Shown: positions 18,146 through 26,830, counted from the first letter of the stretch. The stretch: 64,000 bases of DNA from Anaerolineae bacterium (GCA_019637615.1 JAHBVJ010000002.1:186001-250000), one strand, 5' to 3'. A program made the numbers and translations. The notes: generated by a model from the letters alone, not told the origin.

Positions 18146-20407
18146 ATGGTTAGCGAAGCGGATGCGGTCAACGGGAAGCGATCAGCGCGGTTTGCGCGGC
18201 TGGCGGAACGGGACATCAACAAAGAAACCTACGTGACGCCGTGGGCGGAGGCTGGCCTGAGCGTGACCAACAGCCCTTACGATCCCGCGCCGAGTTTGCG
18301 GATCGAGGATGGGCGGATCACGGAGATGGACGGGAAGCCGCTGGCAGACTTCGACGCGCTGGATGCGTTCATCGCGGCGCACAGTCTCGATCTGAATGTT
18401 GCCGAAGAAGCGATGGCGACTCCCTCGCTGACCATCGCGCGGATGCTGGTCGATATTAATGTGGAAGGCGCACAGGTGCGGCGCTTGATCGATGGCTGTA
18501 CGCCCGCCAAGTTGGTCGATATCATCCGGCACATGAACGTGCTAGAGATGATGATGGGCTTGGCGAAGATGCGCGTCCGGCGCACGCCCGCGAATCAGGC
18601 ACATGTGACGAACTGGGCGGAAAATCCAGCGCTGCTGGCAGCAGACGCGGCGGAGGCATCGCTGCGGGGCTTCTCCGAGATCGAGACGACGGTGCGCGTG
18701 GCGCGGGCTGCGCCGCTGAACGCGCTGTCGATCCTCGTCGGATCGCAAACAGGGCGTGGCGGTGTGCTGACGCAGTGCGCGGTCGAGGAGTCGTTGGGAC
18801 TGCGGTTGGCGATGAAGGGTCTGACTACCTACGCCGAAACGCTGTCGGTGTATGGCACGGAGCGCGCCTTCGTGGACGGCGACGATACGCCGTGGTCGAA
18901 GGGCTTTTTGAACGCGGCTTATGCGTCACGCGGGGTCAAAGTGCGCTTCACCAGCGGAACGGGATCGGAAGCGCTGATGGGGCACGCCGAACAGCGCTCG
19001 ATGCTGTATCTGGAAGCGCGCTGTCTGCTGGTCACGCGCGGGGCAGGCAGTCAGGGCGTGCAAAACGGCTCGATCTCATGCATCGCGCTACCGGAAGCGC
19101 TCCCCGGCGGTGTGCAGACGGTGCTGGCGGAGAATCTATTGGCGTCGATGCTTGGCCTCGAAGTGGCATCTGGCAATGACGCGCTGGCCTCGCATTCTGC
19201 GATCCGCAAGACGGCGAAATTGATGCTGCAATTCATCCCCGGCACGGACTTCATATTCTCCGGCTACAGTGCTGTGCCCAAGCGCGACAACATGTTCGGC
19301 GGCGGCAACTTCGACGCAGAAGACTTCGATGATTACAACGTGTTGCAGCGCGATATGCAGATCGACGGCGGCCTCAGGCCGATCAGCGAGACCGAAGCCG
19401 TCACGATCCGGCGGCGGGGTGCGCAAGCAATCCAAGCGGTGTACGCCGTGTGCGGGATGCCAGCGATCACCGATGAAGAAGTCGAGGCAGCGGCCTATGC
19501 GCACAGCAGCGAAGATATGCCGCCGCGTGCGCTTGTCAACGATCTGCAAGCGGCGGATGCCTTCCTCAAGAGCGAGCACACCCTATTCACGGTGATCAAG
19601 GCCATCCGCGAAGCTGGCTTCACAGACATCGCGCAGAATTTGCTGACGATGGCGAAACAGCGCGTGGCGGGCGATTATTTGCAGCCATCCGCGATCTTTG
19701 ACCGCGATTTCAATGTGCAAAGCGGGATCAACGACACCAACGATTACGCGGGGCCGGGGACGGGCTACCGTCTGAGCGGCGAACGCTGGCAGGAAGTCCA
19801 GAACATTCCACAGGCGAAATCGCCGCACGATTTCATTCAGGATCGACAGGGCGCGCCGCTCAAACGCTTGGTGGAACTCGAACAGGCGCGGGTCGGCACG
19901 CAGCCGGAAGTCGTGATCGCGGTGGGGCCAGCCTTCGGGACGGGCTTGGTCAAGACCATCGAGGGACTCGACCACAATGCCGTGCTAGAGGCGATCCTCA
20001 CGGGGATCGCCAGCGAAGGCATGATCGCGCGGCTGATCAAGGTGTATCACACGGCGGACTGCGGCGCGATCGGGCATGTGGCGGCGACCCTGAGTGGCAG
20101 CGGGATCGGGATCGGGATTCAGTCGCGTGGGACGACGATCATCCAGAAGAAGGGCTTGCCGCGCCTGAGCAACCTCGAATTGTTCCCGCAGTCGCCCAGT
20201 TTGACGCTGGCTCATTACGAGCAGATCGGGCGCAACGCCGCGTGCTACGCCAAAGGCATGATGCCGACACCCGTCGCCGTGAAGGTCGATAACACGGCAC
20301 GGTTGCGCTTGATCGTCAAGACGGCGCTGCTGCATCGGCACGAGATTGAGCACATCAACACCGCGCAGCCGCCCGTCGAGATGGTCTTCGATTGGGAACC
20401 CGCCTAG
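18146..20407 (+). CDS. Fused large+medium subunit B12-dependent diol/glycerol dehydratase
   Basis: This 753-residue protein joins a PduC/DhaB-type large subunit (about 1-555) to a PduD/DhaC-type medium subunit (about 585-745). Such enzymes use adenosylcobalamin radicals to dehydrate 1,2-diols or glycerol to aldehydes. Large-subunit landmarks include QAHVTN, SVYGTE, the GSQGVQNGS loop, SGNDALASHS and SGYSAVP, which carry the substrate, potassium and active-site residues of the characterised enzymes. The medium part has VVIAVGPAFGTG and GIGIGIQSRGTTIIQ. Normally three subunits and a reactivase are encoded together; none is adjacent here. No cobalamin riboswitch was seen upstream. Confidence 0.88.
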   Translation: MVSEADAVNGKRSARFARLAERDINKETYVTPWAEAGLSVTNSPYDPAPSLRIEDGRITEMDGKPLADFDALDAFIAAHSLDLNVAEEAMATPSLTIARMLVDINVEGAQVRRLIDGCTPAKLVDIIRHMNVLEMMMGLAKMRVRRTPANQAHVTNWAENPALLAADAAEASLRGFSEIETTVRVARAAPLNALSILVGSQTGRGGVLTQCAVEESLGLRLAMKGLTTYAETLSVYGTERAFVDGDDTPWSKGFLNAAYASRGVKVRFTSGTGSEALMGHAEQRSMLYLEARCLLVTRGAGSQGVQNGSISCIALPEALPGGVQTVLAENLLASMLGLEVASGNDALASHSAIRKTAKLMLQFIPGTDFIFSGYSAVPKRDNMFGGGNFDAEDFDDYNVLQRDMQIDGGLRPISETEAVTIRRRGAQAIQAVYAVCGMPAITDEEVEAAAYAHSSEDMPPRALVNDLQAADAFLKSEHTLFTVIKAIREAGFTDIAQNLLTMAKQRVAGDYLQPSAIFDRDFNVQSGINDTNDYAGPGTGYRLSGERWQEVQNIPQAKSPHDFIQDRQGAPLKRLVELEQARVGTQPEVVIAVGPAFGTGLVKTIEGLDHNAVLEAILTGIASEGMIARLIKVYHTADCGAIGHVAATLSGSGIGIGIQSRGTTIIQKKGLPRLSNLELFPQSPSLTLAHYEQIGRNAACYAKGMMPTPVAVKVDNTARLRLIVKTALLHRHEIEHINTAQPPVEMVFDWEPA

Positions 20408-20779
20408 CTACCAAGCATGTTTTTGGCCTGCTGCGCATGCGGCAGGTCACTCCACACACTGTCAAGATGAGCCATGCCTCACTGCATCTATTGTCTGCGC
20501 ACGCTTCAAGGTGAGCAAAAATTGAACAGTTTTTGACCTGTAGACTGAACACCCTCCTGACACATAATCTCCTGCGTAATGAGTAACCGGGGCGTATAGC
20601 GCAAATAACATCCTCATCATAACGACAGCGGGGACGTCTTAATCGTGAAGGTTGTCTGACCAAATTCACGATCACTTCACGATGTTTTTCTACTGTATTA
20701 CTGCATGATAGGACGCGAGGCGCAACGCAATGGTCGGAAGCATAGTGCTTGACCGTGAACGAACGGGAGATCAGGGACA
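20408..20779. other. Non-coding gap after the dehydratase
   Basis: No gene is supported. A hairpin CCTGC...GCAGG (20427-20446) follows the stop codon at about 20 nt and may end the transcript, although it lacks a 3' U-tract. The rest is unremarkable; the frame on the minus strand has no family resemblance. Confidence 0.3.
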
Positions 20780-20875
20780 CATCCTACCAAAGTAGGAATA
20801 AACAGTCATCCCAAGTTTCTAATACCCTGTCCGTCCAAAGCGGTTTCACAAATTATTCGAAATGTCGCATCCTTA
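20780..20875 (+). promoter_or_regulatory. Regulatory block upstream of the ScyD-like gene
   Basis: The palindrome CCTACCAAAGTAGG (20782-20795) is followed by GTCATCCC and, about 75 bp later, by GAAATGTCGCATCCTTAA (20858). The same two blocks in the same order precede the cupredoxin gene (22562-22656), each about 125-131 bp from its start codon. Confidence 0.65.
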
Positions 20876-20910
20876 AATGTGAAGTACTTTGAAGGAAGGA
20901 AAACAGTCGT

Positions 20911-21978
20911 ATGAAGTTCTTAAGCATTACGCGCAACCTCAAGCTAGGTTTAGTCGTCGCCGTTGCAGCAGCGGGATTGAGCATTGGTCAGCACGCCGCG
21001 TTTGCACAGGGTGGCGGCGAAATGCCCCCTCTGCCCGGTGATCTCGTCGTGGGCGATCTGCAATCTCCGCGCGGCGTGGCCTTTGATGCCGCTGGCAATC
21101 TTCTGGTTGCCGTCGCGGGCAATGGTGGCAGCACCGAACTGACCGTACCAAGCACCGAAGACCCCACCAAGCCGATGACGATCAAGGCTGGCTTGTCCGG
21201 TGTACTGCTCTCGGTTGACAAAGATGGCAAAGCAACCCCCGTGATGCCCGGTTTCCCCAGCTATGCGGGCGAAATGGAAGTGACCGGCCTGTACCGCGCC
21301 ATTCCGCACGGCGATTCGCTGTGGGTGCTGTTGAGCACGGCTGGCCCGACGACCCCGTGGGGCAGCAACATCGTTGAGTATGATGCCAAGACGTTCGCCG
21401 TCAAGCGCGTAATCCCTCTGTTCCCCTTCGAAGCCGCCAACAATCCTGATGGCAATGAAATCGATAGCAACGTGTCCGACCTCGCGTGGACGGCTGACGG
21501 CACCATGCTGATCACCGACGCTGGTGCGAATGCCCTGCTGTCGTGGACGGAAAAGGACGGCCTGAAGGTGGTCGCCGCGTGGAAAGAAAACTCCGTACCA
21601 ACCTCTGTAGAAGTCGCCGCCAATGGTGACATCTATGTGGGCTTCCTCGGCGCTGGGCTGGCTCCGGGTGCGGGCAAGATCGAGCATTGGTCGAACGGTG
21701 CGGTGAAGGAAACCTTCGCCAACTTGAACGCCGTAACGGACATCCTACTCGATGGTGACACACTGTACGCCGTGCAACTGACCATCATCGGTGAGCAAGG
21801 CCCCGGCCCCGGCAACGTGGTCAAGGTTGACGCCAGTGGCGCGACCCCCGTGGCAGAAGGGTTGTTGGCTCCGTTCGCGCTTGCCAAAGGCCCCGATGGT
21901 TCACTGTACGTCAGCTTCGGTACGATTGCCTTCCAACCCGGCATGACGGGCGGCGTCGTAAAGCTCAAGAGCATGTAG
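20911..21978 (+). CDS. Secreted ScyD/ScyE-family beta-propeller protein
   Basis: This 355-residue protein has a Sec signal peptide (cleavage after HAAFAQ, about residue 33) and then repeated propeller blades such as LQSPRGVAFDAAGNLLVAVAG, split here to GDLQSPRGVAFD and AAGNLLVAV. It resembles ScyD/ScyE proteins, first named from the scytonemin cluster of cyanobacteria but common elsewhere with unknown role. It begins a run of five genes for exported redox proteins, so an extracytoplasmic function is likely. Confidence 0.82.
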   Translation: MKFLSITRNLKLGLVVAVAAAGLSIGQHAAFAQGGGEMPPLPGDLVVGDLQSPRGVAFDAAGNLLVAVAGNGGSTELTVPSTEDPTKPMTIKAGLSGVLLSVDKDGKATPVMPGFPSYAGEMEVTGLYRAIPHGDSLWVLLSTAGPTTPWGSNIVEYDAKTFAVKRVIPLFPFEAANNPDGNEIDSNVSDLAWTADGTMLITDAGANALLSWTEKDGLKVVAAWKENSVPTSVEVAANGDIYVGFLGAGLAPGAGKIEHWSNGAVKETFANLNAVTDILLDGDTLYAVQLTIIGEQGPGPGNVVKVDASGATPVAEGLLAPFALAKGPDGSLYVSFGTIAFQPGMTGGVVKLKSM

Positions 21979-22001
21979 TTCGGCAGTATGTAGTTATTGA
22001 T

Positions 22002-22025
22002 TAGGGACGTGTCAGCACGTCCCTA
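22002..22025. other. Perfect TAGGGACGTG hairpin
   Basis: TAGGGACGTG pairs with CACGTCCCTA around TCAG, between the propeller and cytochrome genes. It is probably a terminator or a mobile hairpin repeat related to those at 2128 and 23734. Confidence 0.6.
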
Positions 22026-22051
22026 CGAAGCAGGTAGGAGTCAGGACGTCC

Positions 22052-22468
22052 ATGCGTACCATCGTGAAATTGACCGCGCTCGTTATGCTGCTCGTGGTGA
22101 CAGGTTGCAGCGGTGCCTTACCGGTTTCGGTAATCAATATGGTATCCGCCACCCAACCCGCACCACATGGCGATGCTGTTCGCGGCGAAACTATCTTCAA
22201 GCATGGAATCAACGACGCTCCTGCCTGCGTGGGATGCCACGCGCTGGTGAAAGGCGGCTTCAGCCTTGGGCCAGTCATGAAAGGCATCTCGGAACGCGCA
22301 GGAACACGGGTCGAAGGGATGAGCGCCGAAGCGTATATCCGGCAGAGCATCTTGGAACCAAAAGCCTTCATCGTGTCGGGTTTCCGTCCGATCATGTACC
22401 CCGACTACGCGAAGCACCTGAGCGAACAGGACATACTGGATTTGATCGCTTATTTGAGCACATTATAG
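22052..22468 (+). CDS. Membrane-anchored monohaem cytochrome c
   Basis: This 138-residue class I cytochrome has a lipobox-like LLVVTGCSG near residue 20, so it is probably a lipoprotein on the outer face of the membrane. The haem site is CVGCH (about residue 67) and a distal methionine lies in RPIMYPDY. It closely resembles the cytochrome at 24547 in layout. With Sco and cupredoxin neighbours it probably passes electrons to or from a copper protein or terminal oxidase elsewhere. Confidence 0.88.
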   Translation: MRTIVKLTALVMLLVVTGCSGALPVSVINMVSATQPAPHGDAVRGETIFKHGINDAPACVGCHALVKGGFSLGPVMKGISERAGTRVEGMSAEAYIRQSILEPKAFIVSGFRPIMYPDYAKHLSEQDILDLIAYLSTL

Positions 22469-22561
22469 ACGGCTATCGACTCGAAGGCGGCACGGCAAGC
22501 AGGGTTAGTTGCCAAAACAGGTCTTCGAGCCAAGCAAGCTGTAATGGACACAGGAGTGCGT

Positions 22562-22656
22562 ATCCTACTAAAGTCGGAATGTGCGGTCATCCCGAATGCT
22601 AGGTAGGCATCCCTCCAACGCCGTTTGAACTCCTGTGTGAAATGCCGCATTCTAAG
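22562..22656 (+). promoter_or_regulatory. Regulatory block upstream of the cupredoxin gene
   Basis: CCTACTAAAGTCGGAAT and GGTCATCCC (to 22593) are followed by GAAATGCCGCATTCTAAG (22639-22656). This matches the block at 20780-20875 in order and spacing, though the palindrome is imperfect. Confidence 0.6.
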
Positions 22657-22686
22657 ATCGACGCAGTTCGGAGAGAGGAAATTATC

Positions 22687-23721
22687 ATGTTCAATCGCTC
22701 TTTGTTGCACCACCGACATGCCCTGAAGGTCGCGTTTGCGGCTGCCTTGGCCTTCGGCATCGGCCTCGGGGTCGCCAGCAGCCATCCGGCGAAGGCGGCG
22801 ACGCCCGTTCATTATGTAGTGCAGGTCGGCGCATCCGGCCCTGCCAACACCGATCTGCTCCAGTTTGGCCCCGCGACGCTGCAAGTGCATCGCGGCGACA
22901 TCATCACGTGGGCAATCGGCGGCTTCCATAATGTTCACGTCGGCGGCACCGCCCCCAAGGAATTGGTGATCGCTCCTGAAGTCGATGGCAAGCCACTCCC
23001 GCAGATCAACCCGGAAGTGGCCTTCCCGTACGGCGCGAAGAACGGCGAAGCGTTCACCGGTACGGAGTCGGGTAGCGGCCTGATCCCCGCTGATCAACCG
23101 CAAGCCTACTCGTTGATCGTCGATGTGGCGGCGGGCACGACCTTCTCGTATCAGTGCGACATTCACCCCGGCATGGCTGGTAATGTGACCGTTGTTGATG
23201 ATGCGACTGAAATCCCCAGCCCGACTGATGTCCAACTGCAAGGCGCGGCTGAACTCGGCGGTTCGGTGGGCGCGTCCCTTCCTACCTACTACGAGATGTA
23301 CGGCAAATCCTCCGCCACGATGATGTCCAAGGATGGCACCGCGACGGTGCAGCCCGGTAACGATGTTGGTCGCGCTGTGATGAACCTGTTCTTCCCGTAC
23401 ACGACGATCATCAAGGCGGGCGAGAGCGTGTCGTGGACGATCCCCGCCACTTCGATTGAGCCACATACCATCAGCAATCCGGCGGTCTATGGTCAGGAAT
23501 TCAATCCGATTGAGCAGAAGAATGCGCCGCCCATCCTTGCCCTTGGCAACACGCTGGCTCCGATGACGCAGAGCGGCACCACCGTCAAGATGGGTGACAC
23601 ATGGTCGAGCGGATTGATCACGCCGGGCACCACGTTCACGCTGACGTTCGCTGACGCTGGAGTCTACCCGTATGTGTGCAACATCCATCCCGGTATGAAC
23701 GGTGTGGTTGTCGTCCAGTAA
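22687..23721 (+). CDS. Secreted double-domain cupredoxin
   Basis: This 344-residue protein has a signal peptide ending near SHPAKAA, then two plastocyanin/azurin-like domains. Each has a type-1 copper site: histidine in GGFHNVHVGG with CDIHPGM for the first, and EPHTISNP with CNIHPGM for the second (Cys, His, Met ligands). The ATG at 22687 follows GAGAGGAAA; the frame above it is shorter on support. Two copper domains in one chain suggest a soluble electron carrier working with the nearby cytochromes. Confidence 0.88.
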   Translation: MFNRSLLHHRHALKVAFAAALAFGIGLGVASSHPAKAATPVHYVVQVGASGPANTDLLQFGPATLQVHRGDIITWAIGGFHNVHVGGTAPKELVIAPEVDGKPLPQINPEVAFPYGAKNGEAFTGTESGSGLIPADQPQAYSLIVDVAAGTTFSYQCDIHPGMAGNVTVVDDATEIPSPTDVQLQGAAELGGSVGASLPTYYEMYGKSSATMMSKDGTATVQPGNDVGRAVMNLFFPYTTIIKAGESVSWTIPATSIEPHTISNPAVYGQEFNPIEQKNAPPILALGNTLAPMTQSGTTVKMGDTWSSGLITPGTTFTLTFADAGVYPYVCNIHPGMNGVVVVQ

Positions 23722-23733
23722 TGTAGAATATGT

Positions 23734-23759
23734 AGGGGTGGAGGCAATCCTCCGCCCCT
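23734..23759. other. GTAGGG-type hairpin
   Basis: AGGGGTGGAGG pairs with CCTCCGCCCCT around CAAT, 13 nt after the cupredoxin stop. It has one wobble pair and no U-tract. Confidence 0.55.
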
Positions 23760-23817
23760 GATCAACGTTCATCAAGATGCGCTTTCGTTCTTCGGGGTAT
23801 ATAGAGGAAAGACGATC

Positions 23818-24522
23818 ATGCAAAGTGGTGCAATCAAGCAGGGCAAATGGCTGAATTATGTCGTGATCGGCGTGCTGATCGTGGCGCTGTTCTTCGTCGG
23901 TGTGAAGATCGGCGGGGCGGTGAGCGGAGCAGCCACCACGACCACCAACACGCAGAATGAAGCCGCCAACCTCGCGCCGGGTGGGGCACTGGTCAACCCG
24001 CCGACCGCGATCAGCAACTTCACGCTGACGGATCAGAACGGGCAACCGCTGTCGATGACGGCGCTGCATGGCAAAGCGGTCGTGCTGTTCTTCGGTTATA
24101 CGCACTGCCCCGATGTATGCCCCTCGACACTGGCGGATTACACGCGGGTAAAGAAACTGCTTGGCACGGATGCCGACAAGGTGACGTTTGTGCTGGTCAG
24201 CGTGGACGCCGAACGCGATACCCCCGCCGTGATGAAAGACTACCTGAAGAATTTCGACACGAGTTTCGTCGGGCTGACCTCGGACGACGCGACTCTGCGC
24301 AAAGTGGCGACTCAATTTGGTGCAACCTATGCGATCCCCGAACACAACCACGGGGATGAGCACAGCGGGCATACCGAGAGCGTGCAGAGCGACAACTATT
24401 TCGTCGAGCACACCTCGCCGTCGTTCTTGATCGACGCCAATGGCACGCTGCGGATGGTGTATTTCAACGGTGCAGCGCCAGAAGATATGGTGAAGGGCAT
24501 TCACAACCTGATCACCATGTAG
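23818..24522 (+). CDS. Sco1/SenC-family copper chaperone
   Basis: This 234-residue protein has one N-terminal membrane anchor (LNYVVIGVLIVALFFVGV) and a thioredoxin fold with the copper-binding CPDVCP (about residue 98) and the conserved histidine in VEHTSPSFLID. Sco proteins deliver copper to the CuA site of cytochrome oxidase or protect it by thiol exchange. A histidine-rich stretch (HNHGDEHSGH) near residue 180 is unusual and may bind additional metal. It lies between the cupredoxin and the second cytochrome. Confidence 0.93.
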   Translation: MQSGAIKQGKWLNYVVIGVLIVALFFVGVKIGGAVSGAATTTTNTQNEAANLAPGGALVNPPTAISNFTLTDQNGQPLSMTALHGKAVVLFFGYTHCPDVCPSTLADYTRVKKLLGTDADKVTFVLVSVDAERDTPAVMKDYLKNFDTSFVGLTSDDATLRKVATQFGATYAIPEHNHGDEHSGHTESVQSDNYFVEHTSPSFLIDANGTLRMVYFNGAAPEDMVKGIHNLITM

Positions 24523-24546
24523 GTGAGAGACAATGAGAGGCATAGC

Positions 24547-25056
24547 ATGAAGAACTCGCTCTTGAAAATCATCGGGATCATCATCGTTCTTACGGTCTGC
24601 TTGATCGCGGAAGTTGTGACCATGAAGGGGCAGCCCGTGGCTCCGCTGGCACAACCCGCCAAGAGCGAGGCTCCTGCCGCCGATAATCCTATCAATGGCA
24701 ACGACAGCGGCGATTCGGGCGTCGAAAAGGTGGTTGACAACACCGCCAAAGGTGACGCCGCGCGTGGCAAGAAATTATTCAGCACCTTTCAACCTGTAGC
24801 GGGAATGGCGTGCAACGCCTGCCACCGCGTGGACAGCGAAAAGCGGTTGGTGGGGCCGGGTCTGTTCAACGTCAGCATTCGCGCCGCGCACCGTGTAGAT
24901 GGCCTGAGCGCAGAGGCGTACATCCGGCAGTCGATCATCGATCCGGGTGCCTACGTGGTAGACGGTTATCAGAACATCATGCCGAAGACCTTCCGAAAAG
25001 CCTTCACCGACGCGCAATTGGATGACCTGATCGCCTATTTGACGAGCTTGAAATGA
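24547..25056 (+). CDS. Membrane-anchored monohaem cytochrome c
   Basis: This 169-residue protein has an N-terminal hydrophobic segment (LLKIIGIIIVLTVCLIAEV), a low-complexity linker rich in Pro, Ala and Asp, and one haem site, CNACH (about residue 93), with a distal methionine in QNIMPKTFR. Its C-terminal half resembles the 22052 cytochrome, including SAEAYIRQSI. ATG 24547 is preceded by GAGAGG. It closes the exported redox run. Confidence 0.9.
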   Translation: MKNSLLKIIGIIIVLTVCLIAEVVTMKGQPVAPLAQPAKSEAPAADNPINGNDSGDSGVEKVVDNTAKGDAARGKKLFSTFQPVAGMACNACHRVDSEKRLVGPGLFNVSIRAAHRVDGLSAEAYIRQSIIDPGAYVVDGYQNIMPKTFRKAFTDAQLDDLIAYLTSLK

Positions 25057-25077
25057 GCATCCACAGCGCCCAATAAT

Positions 25078-25113
25078 CCCTTCCAGACCACAACACCCGC
25101 TTGGCTGGAAGGG
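25078..25113 (+). terminator. Hairpin after the redox gene run
   Basis: CCCTTCCAG pairs with CTGGAAGGG across an 18-nt loop, 21 nt after the last cytochrome stop. There is no clear U-tract. The stem resembles those at 11271 and 35592. Confidence 0.5.
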
Positions 25114-25289
25114 AACACCCCGTGATGGCAGCGATGTGCTTGCCAGCGGAACCTGCCCCTTGTGAGTGCGACTCCAATTCTCCAGCCTATTCATCATGCA
25201 GATTGCGGCTCCTAACGTAATGGTTTCTATACAATCTAGATTGCGGCTTGCATCCCTGCGCTGCTTGAGTAGACTCAGAGACGTAATTT

Positions 25290-26816
25290 GTGATGCCTAT
25301 GTTCGCAATGAGGCCGTCCATGATCGGGCAGAAACTCAATGATCGTTATTTGATTGAGGATATGATTGGCGAAGGCGCTACCTCGACCGTGTATCGAGGG
25401 ACGGACACCCGGCTGCGCCGCACGATTGCCATCAAGGTGCTGCTGCCACATTCTCAGGCAGCGACCCGCCAGCGCTTCGCAGATGAGGCGTTTTCCGTCG
25501 CCAAGCTGAACCATCCCGGTATCATGACGATCTATGATGTGGGTCGGGATGAGGACACCTTTTACATCATCGTTGAGTTGGTGACGGGGCGTCCGCTGTA
25601 TGACTACATCCCCTCGTCGCCGGAGGTGGTGGCGCGGCTTGGCAATCAGATTTGTTTGGCGCTGGACTACGCGCATCGTGCGGGCGTGATCCACCGCGAC
25701 ATCAAGCCCGCCAACATCTACGTAACCGACGATAACAACGTCAAGATCATGGACTTCGGCCTCGCGATCCCGACGGATGGCAGCCGCAAACGCGTGACCG
25801 CGCCCGGTTCCGTGATCGGGACGCCGGTGTACCTTTCGCCGGAACAGGCGCAAGCCAAGCCGCTCACCTCGTCTACCGATATTTATTCGACAGGCGTGGT
25901 GCTGTACGAGATGGCGACGGGGCAACTGCCGTTTGACGCGGACGACATCCCGACGATCTTGATCCACCATGTGACCAAACCCGCCAAGCCACCTAGCCAG
26001 TTGAACCCCGCCATCCCCGAATGGCTGGAAATCGCGATCTTGCGGTCGCTGGAAAAAGACCCCAAAGACCGCTTCCCAACGGCGGCGGCGATGGCGGCAG
26101 CGCTGCAAAGCCCCGAACTCACCGAGACCGGATCGATGCCCGTGACGTATACGCCACGCGCCCCGCAGATCAAAGTGGCGATGGCGGATGACCACGCGAT
26201 CATCCGTGCGCCGCTGGCGGCCTATCTGGAACTCTCTGGCGATATTCAAGTGGTGGGCGAAGCCTCCAACGGCGAGGAGATCATCGAACTGGCGCGGGAG
26301 ACGAAGCCCGACGTGGTGCTGCTTGACCTGAATATGCCCAAGATGAGCGGTTTGTTGGCGCTGCCGCACCTGAAGAAAGATAATCCCAAGCTCAAGGTGC
26401 TGATCCTGACCGGACGCGACGAGACGCCGCTGATTATGCAAGCGCTGCGGGCGGGCGCGAATGGCTACATCTTGAAGACCACCAACGAGGAAAGCCTGCT
26501 GAAGGCCGTGCGGGACGTCTATTCCGGCAGTCTGGTGCTCGGTGAGGGTATCGCGGAAAAACTGGTGGACGGCATCCGCAACCTCGGCTCGATGGATCCG
26601 CTGGATGCCGATGAACACACGATCCTGCGCTACGTGGCGGCGGGCGTCGAAGAAAACGAGCAGATCGCGGATAAGCTCGGCCTGACGGATACACAGGTGG
26701 CACGGTTGCTCAAGTCGGCCATCGACAAGCTCGGCGTGGCGAGCCGTGCCGACGCCGCGTTGATGGCGCTGCGGGCTGGCTGGATTCTGATCGAGGATAT
26801 TCAGGTACTGATGTAG
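25290..26816 (+). CDS. Hanks-type Ser/Thr kinase fused to response regulator with LuxR HTH
   Basis: This 508-residue protein has three parts. A protein kinase domain (about 20-280) shows AIKVLLP lysine, HRDIKPANI catalytic loop, MDFGLA and GTPVYLSPEQ. A receiver domain (about 293-410) has the acidic ADDH pocket and phospho-acceptor aspartate in VVLLDLNMP. A C-terminal LuxR-type helix-turn-helix (about 430-490) is degenerate. Such a fusion could let kinase signals reach DNA within one polypeptide. It lies 230 nt after the redox genes and is a plausible regulator of the paired blocks at 20780 and 22562. Start could be GTG 25290 or ATG 25293. Confidence 0.9.
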   Translation: MMPMFAMRPSMIGQKLNDRYLIEDMIGEGATSTVYRGTDTRLRRTIAIKVLLPHSQAATRQRFADEAFSVAKLNHPGIMTIYDVGRDEDTFYIIVELVTGRPLYDYIPSSPEVVARLGNQICLALDYAHRAGVIHRDIKPANIYVTDDNNVKIMDFGLAIPTDGSRKRVTAPGSVIGTPVYLSPEQAQAKPLTSSTDIYSTGVVLYEMATGQLPFDADDIPTILIHHVTKPAKPPSQLNPAIPEWLEIAILRSLEKDPKDRFPTAAAMAAALQSPELTETGSMPVTYTPRAPQIKVAMADDHAIIRAPLAAYLELSGDIQVVGEASNGEEIIELARETKPDVVLLDLNMPKMSGLLALPHLKKDNPKLKVLILTGRDETPLIMQALRAGANGYILKTTNEESLLKAVRDVYSGSLVLGEGIAEKLVDGIRNLGSMDPLDADEHTILRYVAAGVEENEQIADKLGLTDTQVARLLKSAIDKLGVASRADAALMALRAGWILIEDIQVLM

Positions 26817-26830
26817 GAAGGTCGTGCTTC

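Noticed and set aside
17940..18146. Cobalamin riboswitch before the dehydratase
   Set aside because: The conserved B12-box bases (GCCACTG) and the expected fold were not found.
20355..20780. Missing small subunit of the dehydratase
   Set aside because: No frame after the dehydratase resembles PduE/DhaE; the only frame there is on the other strand with no matching motif.
22450..24654. 734-codon open frame on the minus strand
   Set aside because: It lies opposite the cytochrome, cupredoxin and Sco genes, whose motifs are clear. The product is rich in His, Arg and Asp with no known fold. It is a shadow of codon bias.
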